From positions 310,001 to 374,000 of the forward strand of contig JACKQL020000033.1 in NCBI GenBank assembly GCA_018296165.2: a stretch of DNA of 64,000 nucleotides. The letters run 5' to 3'. Each line of letters begins with the position of its first letter. Positions within the stretch are counted from its first letter, which is position 1. Positions 46,001-57,405 of this stretch are shown here, in pieces. Below the pieces are notes generated by a model. It was not told where the DNA came from and ran no database searches. It worked only from the letters and a program-made list of their open reading frames with translations. The position numbers and the translations under genes were made by a program. This DNA is from Termitomyces sp. T153 (lineage: Eukaryota > Basidiomycota > Agaricomycetes > Agaricales > Lyophyllaceae).

Positions 46001-48435
46001 ACCAGGCCTCAGGTGCATTGGTAGACCCTGTGGAAGCCTACATAGACTTGCTGCTTCCTGGAGAAGAGCCCACAGTGCTCACTGTCACTAAGGACTCCCA
46101 GTTGCTCTGATCTATCATGATGCTAATTGATAATTGCAAAGAAATAGAATGCATCACAGACAGTGGCTCCTAAATCATGTCCAAAAATTGCTTACAACCT
46201 TAGCCTATCCTATGACTCAAACATTGTGCTGAACATGCAAAGCACTAATGGAACTTTGGATCAATTGTTAGGACTTGCTTGAAACATTCCCTGTACCATT
46301 GGCAACATAACCTTGTATCTCCAGATCCATGTTTTATGGTCCCCTGCCTACTATATTCTGCTTGGTTGCCCCTTTGACATTCTAACCAGAAGTGTGGTCA
46401 ATACACTTAGCAACATGGAAACCACCATCACAATTACAGATCCAAATACTGGCATGCAATGCACAATACCAACATTTTCCAAAGGCAAGTCCAAAAGAAG
46501 CAATTGCCAACCAGTTTGCCATGACACAGAACCACCCCATTGCTTTCATTGCCAAAGACATTGACAATGACAATAGGAACATAGTGATTGTTATCAGCTA
46601 TGACCATTCAACTGGTCTAGCAACTTGGACAGCTTGTGAATTGGACAAAGACACTTTACTTACTGAATCTTGCACACTGTAAGGGGACAACCCCTTTGGG
46701 TAACTCCAATGGGTAACTCCAACTCTATTCAGCCTTAGTTATAGGTATAGCATCATCTCTAGCATAGCTGACTGACCAGCTGCCAAGCCCTGCACCCTCC
46801 AATCAGTATTAGTCAGCTCCTCATAGTCATTGGACTCTATTTCTCCTTTTGACATATTGTTAGTAATTACTGCATAGTATACCTGGGCTGCTTACCACAT
46901 ATAGCATTAGTCATAGTGTAGCCACAGATGTAGTATATAAGCCATTCAGCAGGATAGGATATCCTCTGACCAAACAATAGCAGTGTTCTCCTGGCCTATC
47001 CATTGAACCAACTGTAAGAGCTCCAGTGTTAATACTCATACATAGCTTACTGCACTTGCTCCTTGCCCAACTCTTAGCTGCCTTGTGCCCCTTTGACTCT
47101 TGCTTGTTACTTGTGACTGCCTGCCTTCCATTGAGTTTATCCATGGAATGCTTGTCCACTGACACAGACAGACAGACCCTACCTTAGCTTACCTCTATGC
47201 TACTTCTTGTGACCTTTCTGAATTCTCTATACCTCCCCACTCATATTTTGTGTCTACTGATGCCCCTACTCCTTCAATTCTTGGATGGACACTTCCACTC
47301 AATACAAGCAATACAGACAATACTCCAACCTACATGCACATTCCATTCCCTGCTCAATATGTTGCTAATTATCCCACTAAAAGAAAAGGAGTCCAGGTAA
47401 AGAAGAAGTACAAACCAGTTGCCATGAAGATCAAACCTGTTGCTAGCCACATTAGCAAAGACTGCAGAATTGATCAACACATCATTAGCAATCCTTTAGT
47501 GACTTTGCTGACACTTGATCCAAACTCTCCACCATTTGTACCAACCCAGCAATTCAATAGTGACCAACAAGTGAAGTTTGTTAAAGACCATGACATTGGT
47601 TTTATCACTAGCAACAAACTTAATGTACTCATTGACCTTGTCACTCAGTAAGAAAAGGCATTTGCTTTGGAAGACTCTGAACAAGGAAGCTTTCACCCCA
47701 ACTTCTTTCTGCCAGTATGCATACCAACCATTTCCCATGTTCCTTGGGTCTACCACAATCACCCCATACCCCCAGGACCAGAAAAGGAAGTCTGTGAAAT
47801 CATTTGCAAGATCAAGGCTGGCATTTATGAACCTTTGACTTCTGCTTACCAATCTCACTGACTTTGTGTACTGAGTCAAATGGTAAGCTCAGGATTGTAC
47901 ATAGCCTAGAGCCACCAAACTGTGTCATCATTTGCCACTCTGGAACAGTTCCCCCTTTTCCAGTTCATGTTGCTGAATCTTTTGCTAGATGCATTGTGCT
48001 ATGCCAGACCTATATGTCAGTTACAATGAGCAACAAATTGACCCAGCATCATGGGACTGAATGACATTTCAAACCCCCTTTGATGCACTTTGCTTAGTGA
48101 CCTTACCAATGGGGTGGACCAACTCTGTGCCAATCTTCCACAACAACATAAGCTTTATCCTGCAGCCAGAAATCCCTCACAATGTACTCAGTTTCATTGA
48201 TGACATTGGCACCAAAGGTCCCAAAGACTGGAAACTTGTTAATGGCAGCACTGCTAAGCATCCCACTAACTCCAATATTTGTTTAGTGCTATGGGAGTTC
48301 TTTGAACTTCTCAACCAAATTCTCCAGCAAATGAAGTATTGCAGTGGAAATGTTTTCTGGTCACAAACTAGACCTGTGTGCCCCAACCTTCAAGATCCTT
48401 GGACACATTTGTATGCCCAGTAGGGGTATTTTTCA
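46001..48435 (+). pseudogene. Gypsy-G protease and reverse transcriptase, truncated
   Basis: The protease segment has a DSGS motif near 46165 and LLGCPFDILTRSVV near 46340. After the solo LTR the coding reading resumes (TLAYLYAT, CDLSEFSIPP). Reverse transcriptase follows with KIKAGIYEPLTSAY, GKLRIVHSLEPPN, TTFQTPF-like MTFQTPFDALCLVTLPMGW and FIDDIGTKGPKDW (FIDD at the active site). The sequence ends at the Tc1-type insertion at 48438. RNase H and integrase are missing. Confidence 0.83.
46678..47164 (+). mobile_element. Probable solo LTR, 487 bp, in Gypsy-G
   Basis: From TGTAAGGGGACAACC to CCACTGACA, flanked by CACAC and CAGAC (one mismatch). It lies exactly where Gypsy-F has continuous coding sequence (LLTKNYAHSDSALAYLY), so it is an insertion. 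It contains a TATATAAG box near 46934. The family is not otherwise seen in the window. Confidence 0.65.
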
Positions 48436-48439
48436 TATA

Positions 48440-49760
48440 CAGTGGCTCAAAAAACTGTTCCAATGTTTTATACTTTTTGAAAAATGACATTGACATGAAG
48501 GATTGGAAGTATTTAAAATTCTTGTTAAATCATGTAAAATACTATGGCATCATGGCTACAAATTTTATCTTATTCTATGTAATTTGAATTAAAACTGATG
48601 GAGTAATGGCCATTTTAAAATATTCACTCATTGGGGCAGTTTTTTGAGCATCTCTAATTTTGGTATTTAGTACTTTGTGTGTCCTCCATTTGCCCTTGAT
48701 AACTGCTTAAATCCTTTGAGGCATGCTTTCTATTGGTCTTTGGCATACTTCCACTGGTATTTGATCCCACTCCTTTGCACTCCTCTCCCACAATTCATGC
48801 ACACCATGAGGAGGTGTTTCATACTGCCTAAGCTGCTCCTTGAAGTACTCCTGGAAGTGTTCAATAGGGTTAAGATCAGGGGATTGGGTTGGCCACCAGA
48901 GAACATCAAAGTTGTTGTTTTTAAACCACTTGTTAGCTATCTTGGAGCTGTGTTTGGAGTCATTGTCCTGTTAAAAATAGCAGGCCCCCTCTTCCATCTC
49001 CAACTTTTCAAAGCTCTCCTTTGCTCTGTTATCCAAAATTTCCCAGTACTGCTCTATGTTTGTGATCCCCACCACCTCTACCAGCTTTCCTACTCCATTC
49101 CAACCCATACAGCCCCATACCATGAGATTATTCTCTCCTCCATGTTTCACAATAGGTGTAATGGTTTGGTTTGAAATGCCTTCTCCTCATAGCTTCCATA
49201 CATACTGCTTCCCATCTGACCCAATCCTGTTAATCTTTGTCTCATCTGTCCACAATGCTCTTTTCCAGCCCCTCACAGTTCAGTTCTGATGCTCTTGAGC
49301 CCATTTAAGTCATAGTTGCCAATGTCTAGCTTTTTTTAGCATAGGAACTTTCCTCTTTGTAGCAGACCAATACCCCTCCTTCAGCACATTTTGGACAGTC
49401 TGAGGAGAGACAAGGTTGGAAATGATGTTGGATAGAATTGGTGGCCTGAACAGCTGTATCAAGTCTCCCAGTTGAGATTTGTCAAACAATACCCTGTTTA
49501 TCACATGGAGTAAGCTTAGCTGGACAGCCTTTAGGATGGTTTTCCTTGTCCACCTCCAACTCTCTACCAATCCTCCCAATAGTAGACTTCCCTAGACCAG
49601 TTTTGGCCCCAATCTGATGCAGAGAATACCCTTGAGCAAGGAGAGAAGCAACAGTAGAGCATTGTGCAGGAGAAGTAGCTTTCATGATGGTGGTTGAAGG
49701 TCAAGATGTGGTTCAACCAACTTGAACCACTCCCAAATATAACCAAACATAGTCACATCA
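48440..49760 (-). mobile_element. Tc1/mariner element, one end visible
   Basis: The left end TA-CAGTGGCTCAAAAAACTG has the TA target and CAGTGG start of many Tc1-like elements. I could not find its inverted partner to the right of the transposase; it may be lost or diverged. Confidence 0.6.
48630..49685 (-). pseudogene. Tc1/mariner transposase, decayed
   Basis: Starts at 49685 with an HTH region (STVASLLAQGYSLHQIGAKTG, IGRIGRE), continues through SKSQLGDLIQLF-like sequence, and has WTDETKINRIGSDGKQYVWK (first D), Y-stop-QDNDSKHSSK (second D) and WPTQSPDLNPIEHFQEY with the final acidic residue. The C-terminus HELWERSAKEWDQIPVEVC ends about 48640. Frameshifts near 49490 and 49310 and several stops inactivate it. 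Confidence 0.85.
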
Positions 49761-50015
49761 CTCTGTTGATATTCCCACATGCAACTTACTGTATATCTGT
49801 GAGAGCAGTGATGACAACCTCATTTCCTCATACTGCACTTGCAGGTAAGTTCTATTTATGTTACATTTCCATCATCTCACACTATGCTGGCAGCATCAAT
49901 AAATTAGACACACACATTACATCACACATCATCTTTAGATCTCCTCCTACCACCCCTATTCCACAAGTTACATTCTACACTCACTCATACCTATTCACTA
50001 CTAGTCTCTTGTATT
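49761..50015. other. No feature seen
   Basis: AT-rich, CpG-poor sequence between the Tc1 remnant and the foldback at 50016. Confidence 0.4.
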
Positions 50016-50425
50016 AGCTTGAGTGGTGCTCAAAAACTCCCTAGGACTCAAGAAATATGATTTCTTCCTGCAACTTACAGCTGACCTGTCTCAATTGATT
50101 TTCCACTTTCTCAATGGCTTTGACTCATTCTGCACTCCACACTTCTCCTTGACAGCTTTGAATTAAAGATCAACAGGGTCATGTGTTCTGGTCCTGTGCA
50201 TGTGACATTGTCAATAGGTCAACCAGGTTAATTCTGCTTGTGGATTGGACACAAATGAGTTTGAAGTATGAGACTTCCTGATAAATGAGCAAAAATAAGA
50301 ATCAAGATAAGTGAAACTTAATGAGGTCATTTGTGTGTTGCAAAGAGAATTTATTTCTTGAGTCCCAGAGGGTTCTTGAGTGCTGGATCCCACTTCCAAG
50401 AGGAGGGGGGCCAAAAACTCAAGCT
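50016..50425. repeat. Imperfect inverted repeat, possible MITE of about 410 bp
   Basis: The left arm 50016-50057 (AGCTTGAGTGG, CTCAAAAACTCCC, GGACTCAAGAAATA) is found reversed and complemented in 50352-50425, which has an extra 30-bp insert. The inner sequence has no coding signature. Confidence 0.45.
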
Positions 50426-50469
50426 AAAAATTGTTGCAGTGCTTGAAGCACCTCCAGATTAAAATTTTT

Positions 50470-51277
50470 TTCAGCCATCTGCCAGACAGCTGGCCACTGT
50501 GTTGCTCAGCCACTCAAAGTCCAGCTTGGACTTCATGGCATCTAGGACTAACATCCATTGGGCATTAGCATTGTGTTTCTTCTTTGATGATGTGTGGCTG
50601 CATTGTTCTCTGAGTTGCTCTCCAAGATCTGCCTCTTGGGACCAATATCATCATCATCCCCCAAGTCTGGGGTTATTTCTAGCCACAACCACAGGTTTTG
50701 TGGCAGCTGGCTTCTTCAAGCCAACCTTGACTGCAGCTTGCATCAAAGATCCAGTGCTAGGACTGGGCATCCCAAAGTTGAAGTGCACATCCATAGTCTG
50801 GATGTTTCCACCTAGGATTAAATCATTGTAGGGCACAATAGGTGCCCTCTGAGTTGATGAGCCCTCAACAAACACAGAAAGCTCCATTTGTGCCTTCTTT
50901 GGTTCTGGAAGTTGAGGAGGGGACACTATCCTCTTCTCCCTGCCCATTGCAGACTAGAAGAGGTCCAATCAGGCCTTGTCCTTTTGAGATGATACAACAT
51001 CAAGTTTATTCAGAACTTCCAAGAGTGTGAGTTACACCACTGGATTCTTGAGAACATCTGCTCTGACATTCTCTGTTAATCAGACCAGCTACAGCTGGTC
51101 AAAAGGAGTAGTCACTGGCAGCCCTCCTGGCATCACCACACTCTCTCTACTGATGCCATGAGGTGACATGGCAAGATTGAAAGGCTCATATGGAACACCA
51201 AGCAGTGCTCCATCCACCACAGGTTCAGCATCAGGACCAAATGCCTGGTCCTTGATGGTCATGATAGTGCCCATCAA
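50470..51277 (-). pseudogene. Unknown protein, single-frame decayed gene
   Basis: From ATG at 51277 one frame gives IKDQAFGPDAEPVVDGALLG, SPHGISRESVVMPGGLPV, then TGA, TAA, TGA and TAG codons in an otherwise coherent reading. It continues as MGREKRIVSPPQLPEPKKAQ, NDLILGGNIQTMDVHFNFGMP and KVGLKKPAATKPVVVARNN to 50654. All four stops can come from Arg or Gln codons by C-to-T change. A one-base frame change then gives DDDDIGPKRQ and a helical end (WMLVLDAMKSKLDFEWLSN) stopping near 50475. I do not recognise the family; the location suggests a transposon protein. Confidence 0.45.
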
Positions 51278-51905
51278 GGAAGGTGAACATAGTGAACTTC
51301 TTTTTAGAACTTTGACTTAGAGAAATGTAGTGTGATTATTATGGTTCTCACAGCTTATGCTGCATAGCTCATAAATCAAAACCAGTTATTGATTCTGTGC
51401 TATGAGTATGGAAGTAAGGTGGTACCTTACATGTGATGCAAATATTATGAATAAGCAGTAGCATCATGTGACACTGCCAATTAATTATAAATTAATTTAT
51501 ATATCATAATGTAAGCAGGAGGTCAGTAGGACACTCCATTATATGGTGTCACTGATCTCTCCTTTGACTCTCCCTTGCTCCCACTTCTTTACTCCTCCTC
51601 AACCTCACTGTCCTCCTCCTTGCCCTTTCCTATCAGTGCCTCTTGACAATGCTTGGCCCCCAACTCTTCCTCCTTATCCCTATCCTTGATCCTAGCATAA
51701 CTCTTGGCCTTCCCCCAGATAATCAGCATAATAAGAACCATTGTTTGGAGGACTAGGCACTCCTGCATTAGTGAATTGTTGTGCTATTTTTTCATAGTGA
51801 TAAAACAGAAGACATAGTCTCATTTTATTAGAGGTGCATTATTGAATAACCTAAAATTGGAAATACAAACACGTCTAGTCTCTGCTCACTGCTGGCACTG
51901 GAAAC
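51278..51905. other. AT-rich stretch without recognisable gene
   Basis: Contains GAGG-poor, TCCTC-rich simple sequence around 51560-51720 and AT-rich sequence at 51480-51510. No signature was found on either strand. Confidence 0.4.
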
Positions 51906-51994
51906 AGAAACCTGTCATGCCATTTTCAAGCAGTGTATTGCCAATTTAGAGCCTTTTGGCAATACACTGCTCAAAAATGGCATGACAGGTTTCT
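51906..51994. repeat. Near-perfect 89-bp hairpin (MITE-like)
   Basis: Arms 51906-51944 and 51956-51994 are 39-nt reverse complements with two mismatches, around an 11-nt loop. They start AGAAACCTGTCATGCC and end GGCATGACAGGTTTCT. A degraded relative lies at 20489-20601. Confidence 0.85.
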
Positions 51995-52113
51995 TTTTCT
52001 CTATCAGCTACCAGCAGGCTGGACATCAGGAGAACATGGTCAAGTAATCTAATCTAATCTAATCAGACAAGATGTATATAGTCAGTTGAAAGTTGAACCC
52101 CTTATCACCTGGG

Positions 52114-52206
52114 GCATGGTGGCTCAGCTGGCACCATCATGTCCTTAGGGATGTTTCTATCTTGCCAAGTGGGACTGCAGGGTTGTTAGTTTGATTCCTG
52201 TGTGTA
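52114..52206 (+). repeat. tRNA-derived SINE head
   Basis: GCATGGTGGCTCAGCTGGCA starts it. A box A-like TGGCTCAGCTGG is at 52120-52131 and a box B-like AGTTTGATTCC at 52188-52198, about 56 nt apart as in tRNA-derived Pol III promoters. It does not fold as a full tRNA because the acceptor and anticodon arms are degenerate. The body probably continues to the right, with no clear tail. Confidence 0.5.
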
Positions 52207-52988
52207 ATGCAGCCTTTGGCAGAAAACACTCTAGACATTGCACCTCACTTATTCAATGCCACCAAAAAGCCACCACTCTCATATGTTAATTGGAAGGCTT
52301 TGTTGTGCAGGCCAACTATGAGGACACCAATTAGCATGTGACTTGATGTGGTAATGTCACCACCACACTCATGTCCAATCAGAAAAAGAGAGGTTCTCTG
52401 GCACAGCAGATTTGGGAGTGGGAAAAATGTACCTTGTGGACCAAGCAGGCCATGGTGCAAGTAGGCGGGATGATAGGGCCAAAGTATGACTTGGCTGCCA
52501 AGTTTCTGAGGAGTGGTCCATGGGCTGGAAAAGATAGGCAACCCTGATGCCCAGCATCCTAGCTGGTCCATGCTGACAAAACCAGATTTTGCATTTGAAA
52601 AATACCATCTGGGTGTAGGGGGAGGTTTAGTTGTGAGGCCTCTGTTGATAGTTGGGAATTGGGAGCTATGAGCTGGGCAACAATGGCTTAATAGCCAATA
52701 CCAGCTGGCCATTGGCAAGCATTACTGAAAGTAAAGGAGTTTAGAAATTGGGAAGGCACATTAACAACAGATGGCTTTGGGACTTAATGGGATGCCGCAT
52801 GAACACCAACCAGATCAAATTGTAGTAAAGTGGCTATGAGGCATAACCAGCATGCTTGAAAAGGCATCGGGCCAGAGTACTAGTTGGTAGTGTCCATGAT
52901 TCTCACCCTTAGTATACTGCGGGAGCCACAATACAACCCCCAACCTTAATTGTCGATGTATATGATAGTCCCTGAAGAACATAAAAAG
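52207..52988. other. Unassigned repeat-like sequence
   Basis: May be the SINE body and neighbouring repeat. A 157-codon open frame on the minus strand (52718-52245) lacks any domain or signal and is not called as a gene. Confidence 0.35.
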
Positions 52989-54113
52989 CACATCCCCCCC
53001 CTTCCCCTTATAACCCATGGCCCTTGTAACCCATAACCCCTTAAAACCCATGGGTTTGGGCCATCCACCAACTTCATTTGCAGGGAAATATGGCAACCCT
53101 CCAATACTCCATGACACATGAGTCTTTCGGAGGGTCATAACCCATACTCAACACTGATAACATGGCCAAAGTTCATGCGATAAATCATTAAAAGTGAATT
53201 TTTCTCGAAGCAAATTTGGCCTCTCTTGCACTACAATGCCCCCAAGTCCTCTTGCAATCCTCAAGAAGGGGATCTCTCGACTCAATCAGAGATAGAATCT
53301 CGTAAGCAAGACATTCAATTGTGACTTTCGAGGAAGGAAAAGGTTTTGGATGCTGATGAGACATGGTCGGATAATCATGCCAATCTTGTTGATGAAGAAG
53401 CTGTTATAGAACTTTTTGACAAGGCCTCGGATTATGAATGTGGTGTGGCTCAATTGAATTCACATCAGAAGAGCATGGTGGAGCAACTTGCAGAGCTTGG
53501 AGGAGGTTTGAAAACTATGAAGAGGAGGCGTCGTAAGAGTGTTGTCAATTAAACAATCAAGTTTTTCATCTGAGATGTTGACAGAACCTGAAAATTGCAA
53601 TCTTAAACCACACACAGAGAAGAAGAAGAAAGGTACTGTCCTCACAAAGGAGAAGAATGCATCTTTAAAGCAGAGGATCAAAATTCTTGATTGGCACCAC
53701 ATGAACAAGTCCAGTCAAAGCAAAACAGTAGCGCACTGGAAAAAAACATACCTCAATCTTTGCCTGAAGCAGCCACTAATTTCAGACTGGCTCAAAAATA
53801 AGGAGAAGTATCGGAAGCAGTATGCTGAGGCATTGCAAGGGAACAGCCTGGGAACGCACAGCGAGAGAAGTTGACGGAGCACCCTGAAATTGACAAAATG
53901 CTGGGATTGTGAGTTCACAAGGCTATGTCGGAAGGGGTTGAGCTTCATGGGGATGTTCTCAAAAGGAAGTGGGATCGCTTTTGCAGATCTTGTGGGTGTA
54001 CTGACTAATGAGAGGATTACCTGCAGTAAATGATGGCTGGACTACTTTAAGATTTACTAACCCATACTTTTTGGCTTCCACGGAGGGGCCATGGATTAGA
54101 AGGGGTTCGACTG
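52989..54113 (+). mobile_element. pogo/Fot1-like element, internally deleted
   Basis: The right end reads GGCCATGGATTAGAAGGGG then TTCGACTG-TA; its reverse complement (CCCCTTCTAATCCATGGCC) matches CCCCTTATAACCCATGGCCC at the left (53003-53022). A TA follows at 54114. The transposase is truncated, so it is non-autonomous. Confidence 0.6.
53539..54060 (+). pseudogene. pogo-like transposase N-terminus (CENP-B type HTH)
   Basis: The frame 53539-53874 contains SLKQRIKILDWHHMNKSSQSKTVAHW and QPLISDWLKNKEKYRKQY, the first helix-turn-helix of pogo/Fot1 transposases. A frame change leads to LTEHPEIDKMLGL-stop-VHKAMSEGVELHGDVLKRKWDRF, the second CENP-B-like DNA-binding domain. The DDE catalytic region is absent; the sequence passes directly into the right terminal repeat. 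Confidence 0.75.
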
Positions 54114-54300
54114 TATAACATCCCGACAGACAAATGATTGGCGTCTCCTGATTTACACATCGAACACTTCTGGCACATTGTATTACTCATGCTAGTATAG
54201 ATCATGTATGTATGTGGAGTGGAATGAGTAGATTACGGACAGTGAACAAGATATAAATGTACAGTAAGTATGTCAGATTATAGCAAGGAGCGGAGGAACA

Positions 54301-55324
54301 TTAAAAAAGTGGAAGAACATTCTGTAGCACATAGAATAGCCCTACAAGGCTGAGATATGAAACTGGCAGGCGGAAGTGGATTGCACCGCTGCTTAAAGGC
54401 GCGGCAAGCCCTATGGTCTGATTTAAGCAATTAAGGAGTGCCGTATCCGTGTTTGAGGGTATCGGTGAATCAGCAGCTCCTTCACCAGCATACACCGCCG
54501 AATTGTTGTACCCATCCAACGTCAACACAACAGAGCTAGCCCTATAATACTGGATGACCTGCTCAGGCACTGGATATCCGTTGTATTCAGACGGAGATGT
54601 CGAACTACCAGCAGCATCAAAGTAAGATGAGCAGTTTGATGATATGTCAGAGATGAGGGCGTCGACTGTGGCGTTGTCGGAAATGATACGAAACGTAGAA
54701 CTGTTGTTGGAGGATTGGTAGGCAGCAACGGCCATGACACCGCCTGGGCGGCTGGAGTTATTAGGAAGACCATACTTGAAATATCTATGCAGCTGAGTGA
54801 TTCAGATCAGAGTTGTAGAAGCTCACCTCGTCATTGTGAAGATAAGCTGCAGTTCCTATACCAGCAGCAGTGCCCCAAACTACAGGCCAAAAGTAAAAGG
54901 GAAACCCACGACCTGCGACACCGGCGCCCATGACGCCAGGATACCCGCTACCGTACATCCTGGAAAGAGATTGGCTCAATTTGTAGATAAATCTTCGTAG
55001 AGCATACCTTGTACCAAACACTTGATTTCTCATACCGCCACCCGCCATGCGTCCCCCGAATAGCTGGCCAGCTGGTATCATAGCCGGAGTACCGCCTCCT
55101 GCGCCGTAGGATTTTGAAGAAATCTTTTGACCACCGGAGCTGATGCTAGGCGATGTCTTAGAGGAGCCCGAAGAACCTTTACTACCGCTTGAAATCCCGG
55201 AACCTTTACCACTGGAACCTTTACCACTGGAGCCACTGGAACCACCTCGGCCACCGCCACCACCTCCTTTTCGTCGCAAGAGACGATCGGGTGGTTCGCG
55301 AGGTGTAATGAACGGAACGAACAT
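54301..55324 (-). CDS. Conserved basidiomycete protein of unknown function, Gly/Ser-rich with hydrophobic C-terminus
   Basis: Three exons (55324-55008, 54959-54827, 54774-54301), 307 aa, introns of 48 and 52 nt, phases consistent. The N-terminal third is low-complexity Gly/Ser with a Lys-Arg-rich start. A Gly-rich block GSGYPGVMGAGVAGRGFPFY leads to a hydrophobic stretch (FWPVVWGTAAGIGTAAYL, about 125-145). Then comes NNSSRPGGVMAVAAYQS and a Ser/Thr/Asn-rich region with many N-glycosylation sequons, and the end is hydrophobic (YLSLVGLFYVLQNVLPLF), like a membrane anchor or GPI signal. No signal peptide at the start, so topology is unclear. I recognise the pattern as recurring in mushroom genomes but know no function. 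CpG-rich host sequence. Confidence 0.75.
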
Positions 55325-56533
55325 GGTATAGGTGAACTAGTAGGGGGAAAGTTTCAAAACGTACGATTCGATTACACAGCGTCCCGTATAAATAATGCCA
55401 CACTGCACGATCGATTCGGATTTGAAGCTGTGTTATCCTGCGCGGAGTTCTAAGAGGAAATTCGCGCTCCACATACTTAAAATCCAAGGACGAGTCGTTG
55501 TGTTAGACTGAATTGATAGAAGAGAAAACGGCCCGTCAAATGCAATCTAAATTTAGACTAGGCCGCCTTCATTACTATAATGTACTGTGTTTGGTCACCA
55601 TTCCTCAATCAGAAGCTGTACACGAGTCACTTTTGCGTTCTTTCGTCACATGTGTTAAGCTTTCGTCTGCGGTCTCCACTGGTCTCCATTTCATAACTGT
55701 GTATAGCGTGTGACGGAAGTGACTATCAAATACTATAAATGAAGCCATACTGCAAAGCATCATCCAGCTCAAGGTTGCGCGACGGCTTGTCCTCGTTAGC
55801 TTTGCAATACATGACATTTTTGACCAATCCTTGGTTCCGAGTGTCACTATGCCATGTACTTCGTGTACTTTAAGCGCTGACAGTCTCAGCATGGTAGAAC
55901 TGCCATCCGAGTTGATGAGATGGGTTTTCTTCCTTTTCCATCAATTGCTTGCATCTTATTGGCTTTCTATAGATCTTCGCGGATCATGTTGACAAGTAGG
56001 CAGATGTGAGGAAAGCGCCCTTCCGTCAGAAAACTGAATTAGGACATCTACCAGTATAGCCCACTTACTACTAGTACACGAGCCGGAGCACCCACAGTTC
56101 AATAATCAGCGTAGTCAAGATAGGCAACGATATCGGATAGTGTGCAGAGGACTCTGACGCGTTCATGAGCCACAGTAAGCCGTGCTCAGGACAAGTGATA
56201 TTTCCGAGAAGTATTTTACACGCGAATGGGCCTCTCCGATCAACGAAAGCTTAAGAATCAGAGTCTCAGACACATTCACAAGCTTCGCTGTGACCAGGCC
56301 AGGGTGACTAGGGCGATGAGCGAATAGTTGAAGTTTCTATACAAAACCGGAGATTCTTTCTCAGTAGAGTTATTAGAGGGTACAGATAAAGCAACTTGAA
56401 GTTTTAGAGACAGTTTGATCTGGAGATTGCCGTGAGAGAATTCCGCGAGAATTCTTTGGACTGCATTCCTTGTCAAAGTTAATAACGGCTGGCAGTGTAC
56501 TGATAGTCAAGCTTCTTTCCAACGACGTTAGCA
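55325..56533. other. Host intergenic region, promoters of flanking genes
   Basis: Lies between the divergent minus-strand gene at 55324 and vps68 at 56534, so both promoters are probably here. CpG is present. Two short minus-strand frames (55605-55892, 56276-56476) show no family motif. No RNA gene seen. Confidence 0.5.
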
Positions 56534-57405
56534 ATGCCATCATCCAACCGTTCGAACCAAAAGCTGCCCTCTCCCATAGCTATTCGGGTTGAAACACAGA
56601 CATGGGTCGATGTCGATGATGACTGTTCTGATCACAGTTCCCACGGCCCATTCACTGTCAGCACTGTTGAGTCACCATCACAGCCACACCATCCCAGCGT
56701 TTCACCACCACCGCAGTCGGCGACGAGGTGGCTTTCTTTCTCCACGATGACGCTGCCTCGTTCTCACTATGACCCACGAAGGGTGTTTGTCAACCCGTTC
56801 CCTGAGTTTTCGCTCGGGAGACATCGTCGTACCGTTGGCGTCTACTTGGCTGGAGCACTGGTGAGTTCAACAATAAAATGAAGATACAAGTCGGGCCTGA
56901 TGGCAAGCTCGAAGTTCGCATTAGCTAACTGGACGTTCTTGGATGCTGCTGTCTTGTCCGCGCATGCACATGCTCCGTGGGGCCAACCTGACACCCCCCC
57001 TCCTGTGCATGTAACATTTGTCGATTGGATACCAGGCATATGCTCTTTGCTGGGCTATCTGATCATCAACCTCATTGATAAAGACCGTATTCGTGGAGAC
57101 GAAGGCTTTGGAGACTCGCGGGCGGTGTGGAGAGCGAGATTAGTCTTGTTCATTGGGTTTGCGCTTATGGCTGGCGGGCTGGCGGGTAGCGTGGTACGTT
57201 GATCGATTCTCACTCCTGACTACAATCCCACTCTTCTTTGTAGACTGTTCTGATCATCAAGTATATTCTTAATGGGTATACCGAGCAATTCACGTACTAT
57301 GGCTACGCGAATGTGTCACAAAGTGTTGCACTCATGCTTTCTGCCATCGTACTTTGGATTGCTCAGAGTGGTAGTAACGAGTACGAGTATAACCTCACTC
57401 TATAA
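56534..57405 (+). CDS. vps68: Vps68-like UPF0220 membrane protein
   Basis: Four-helix membrane protein of the Vps68/TMEM50 family; in yeast it acts with Vps55 in traffic from late endosome to vacuole. Exons 56534-56860, 56915-57193 and 57244-57405; 255 aa, introns of 54 and 50 nt in phase 0. After a longer than usual N-terminal extension of about 95 residues rich in Ser, Pro and His, the family core begins: RRTVGVYLAGALFALANWTF (TM1), DWIPGICSLLGYLIINLIDK (TM2), the RIRGDEGFGDSRAVWRARL loop, FIGFALMAGGLAGSVTVLII (TM3), YYGYANVSQSVALMLSAIV (TM4) and the end SGSNEYEYNLTL. Yeast Vps68 lacks such a long N-terminus; a shorter start at Met71 is possible. Confidence 0.95.

Noticed and set aside
52245..52718. 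Minus-strand 157-codon open frame
   Set aside because: No domain, signal peptide or conserved pattern; it lies in probable SINE or repeat sequence.
53000..53055. CCCTTATAACCC-type words resembling telomere repeats
   Set aside because: The words are irregular and are explained by the inner terminal repeat of the pogo-like element; no regular TTAGGG array is present.
52815..53138. Minus-strand 107-codon open frame
   Set aside because: It overlaps the pogo-like terminal region and has no recognisable pattern.
55605..55892. Minus-strand 95-codon frame between host genes
   Set aside because: No conserved pattern, no consistent splice partners, and it sits in the presumed promoter region.
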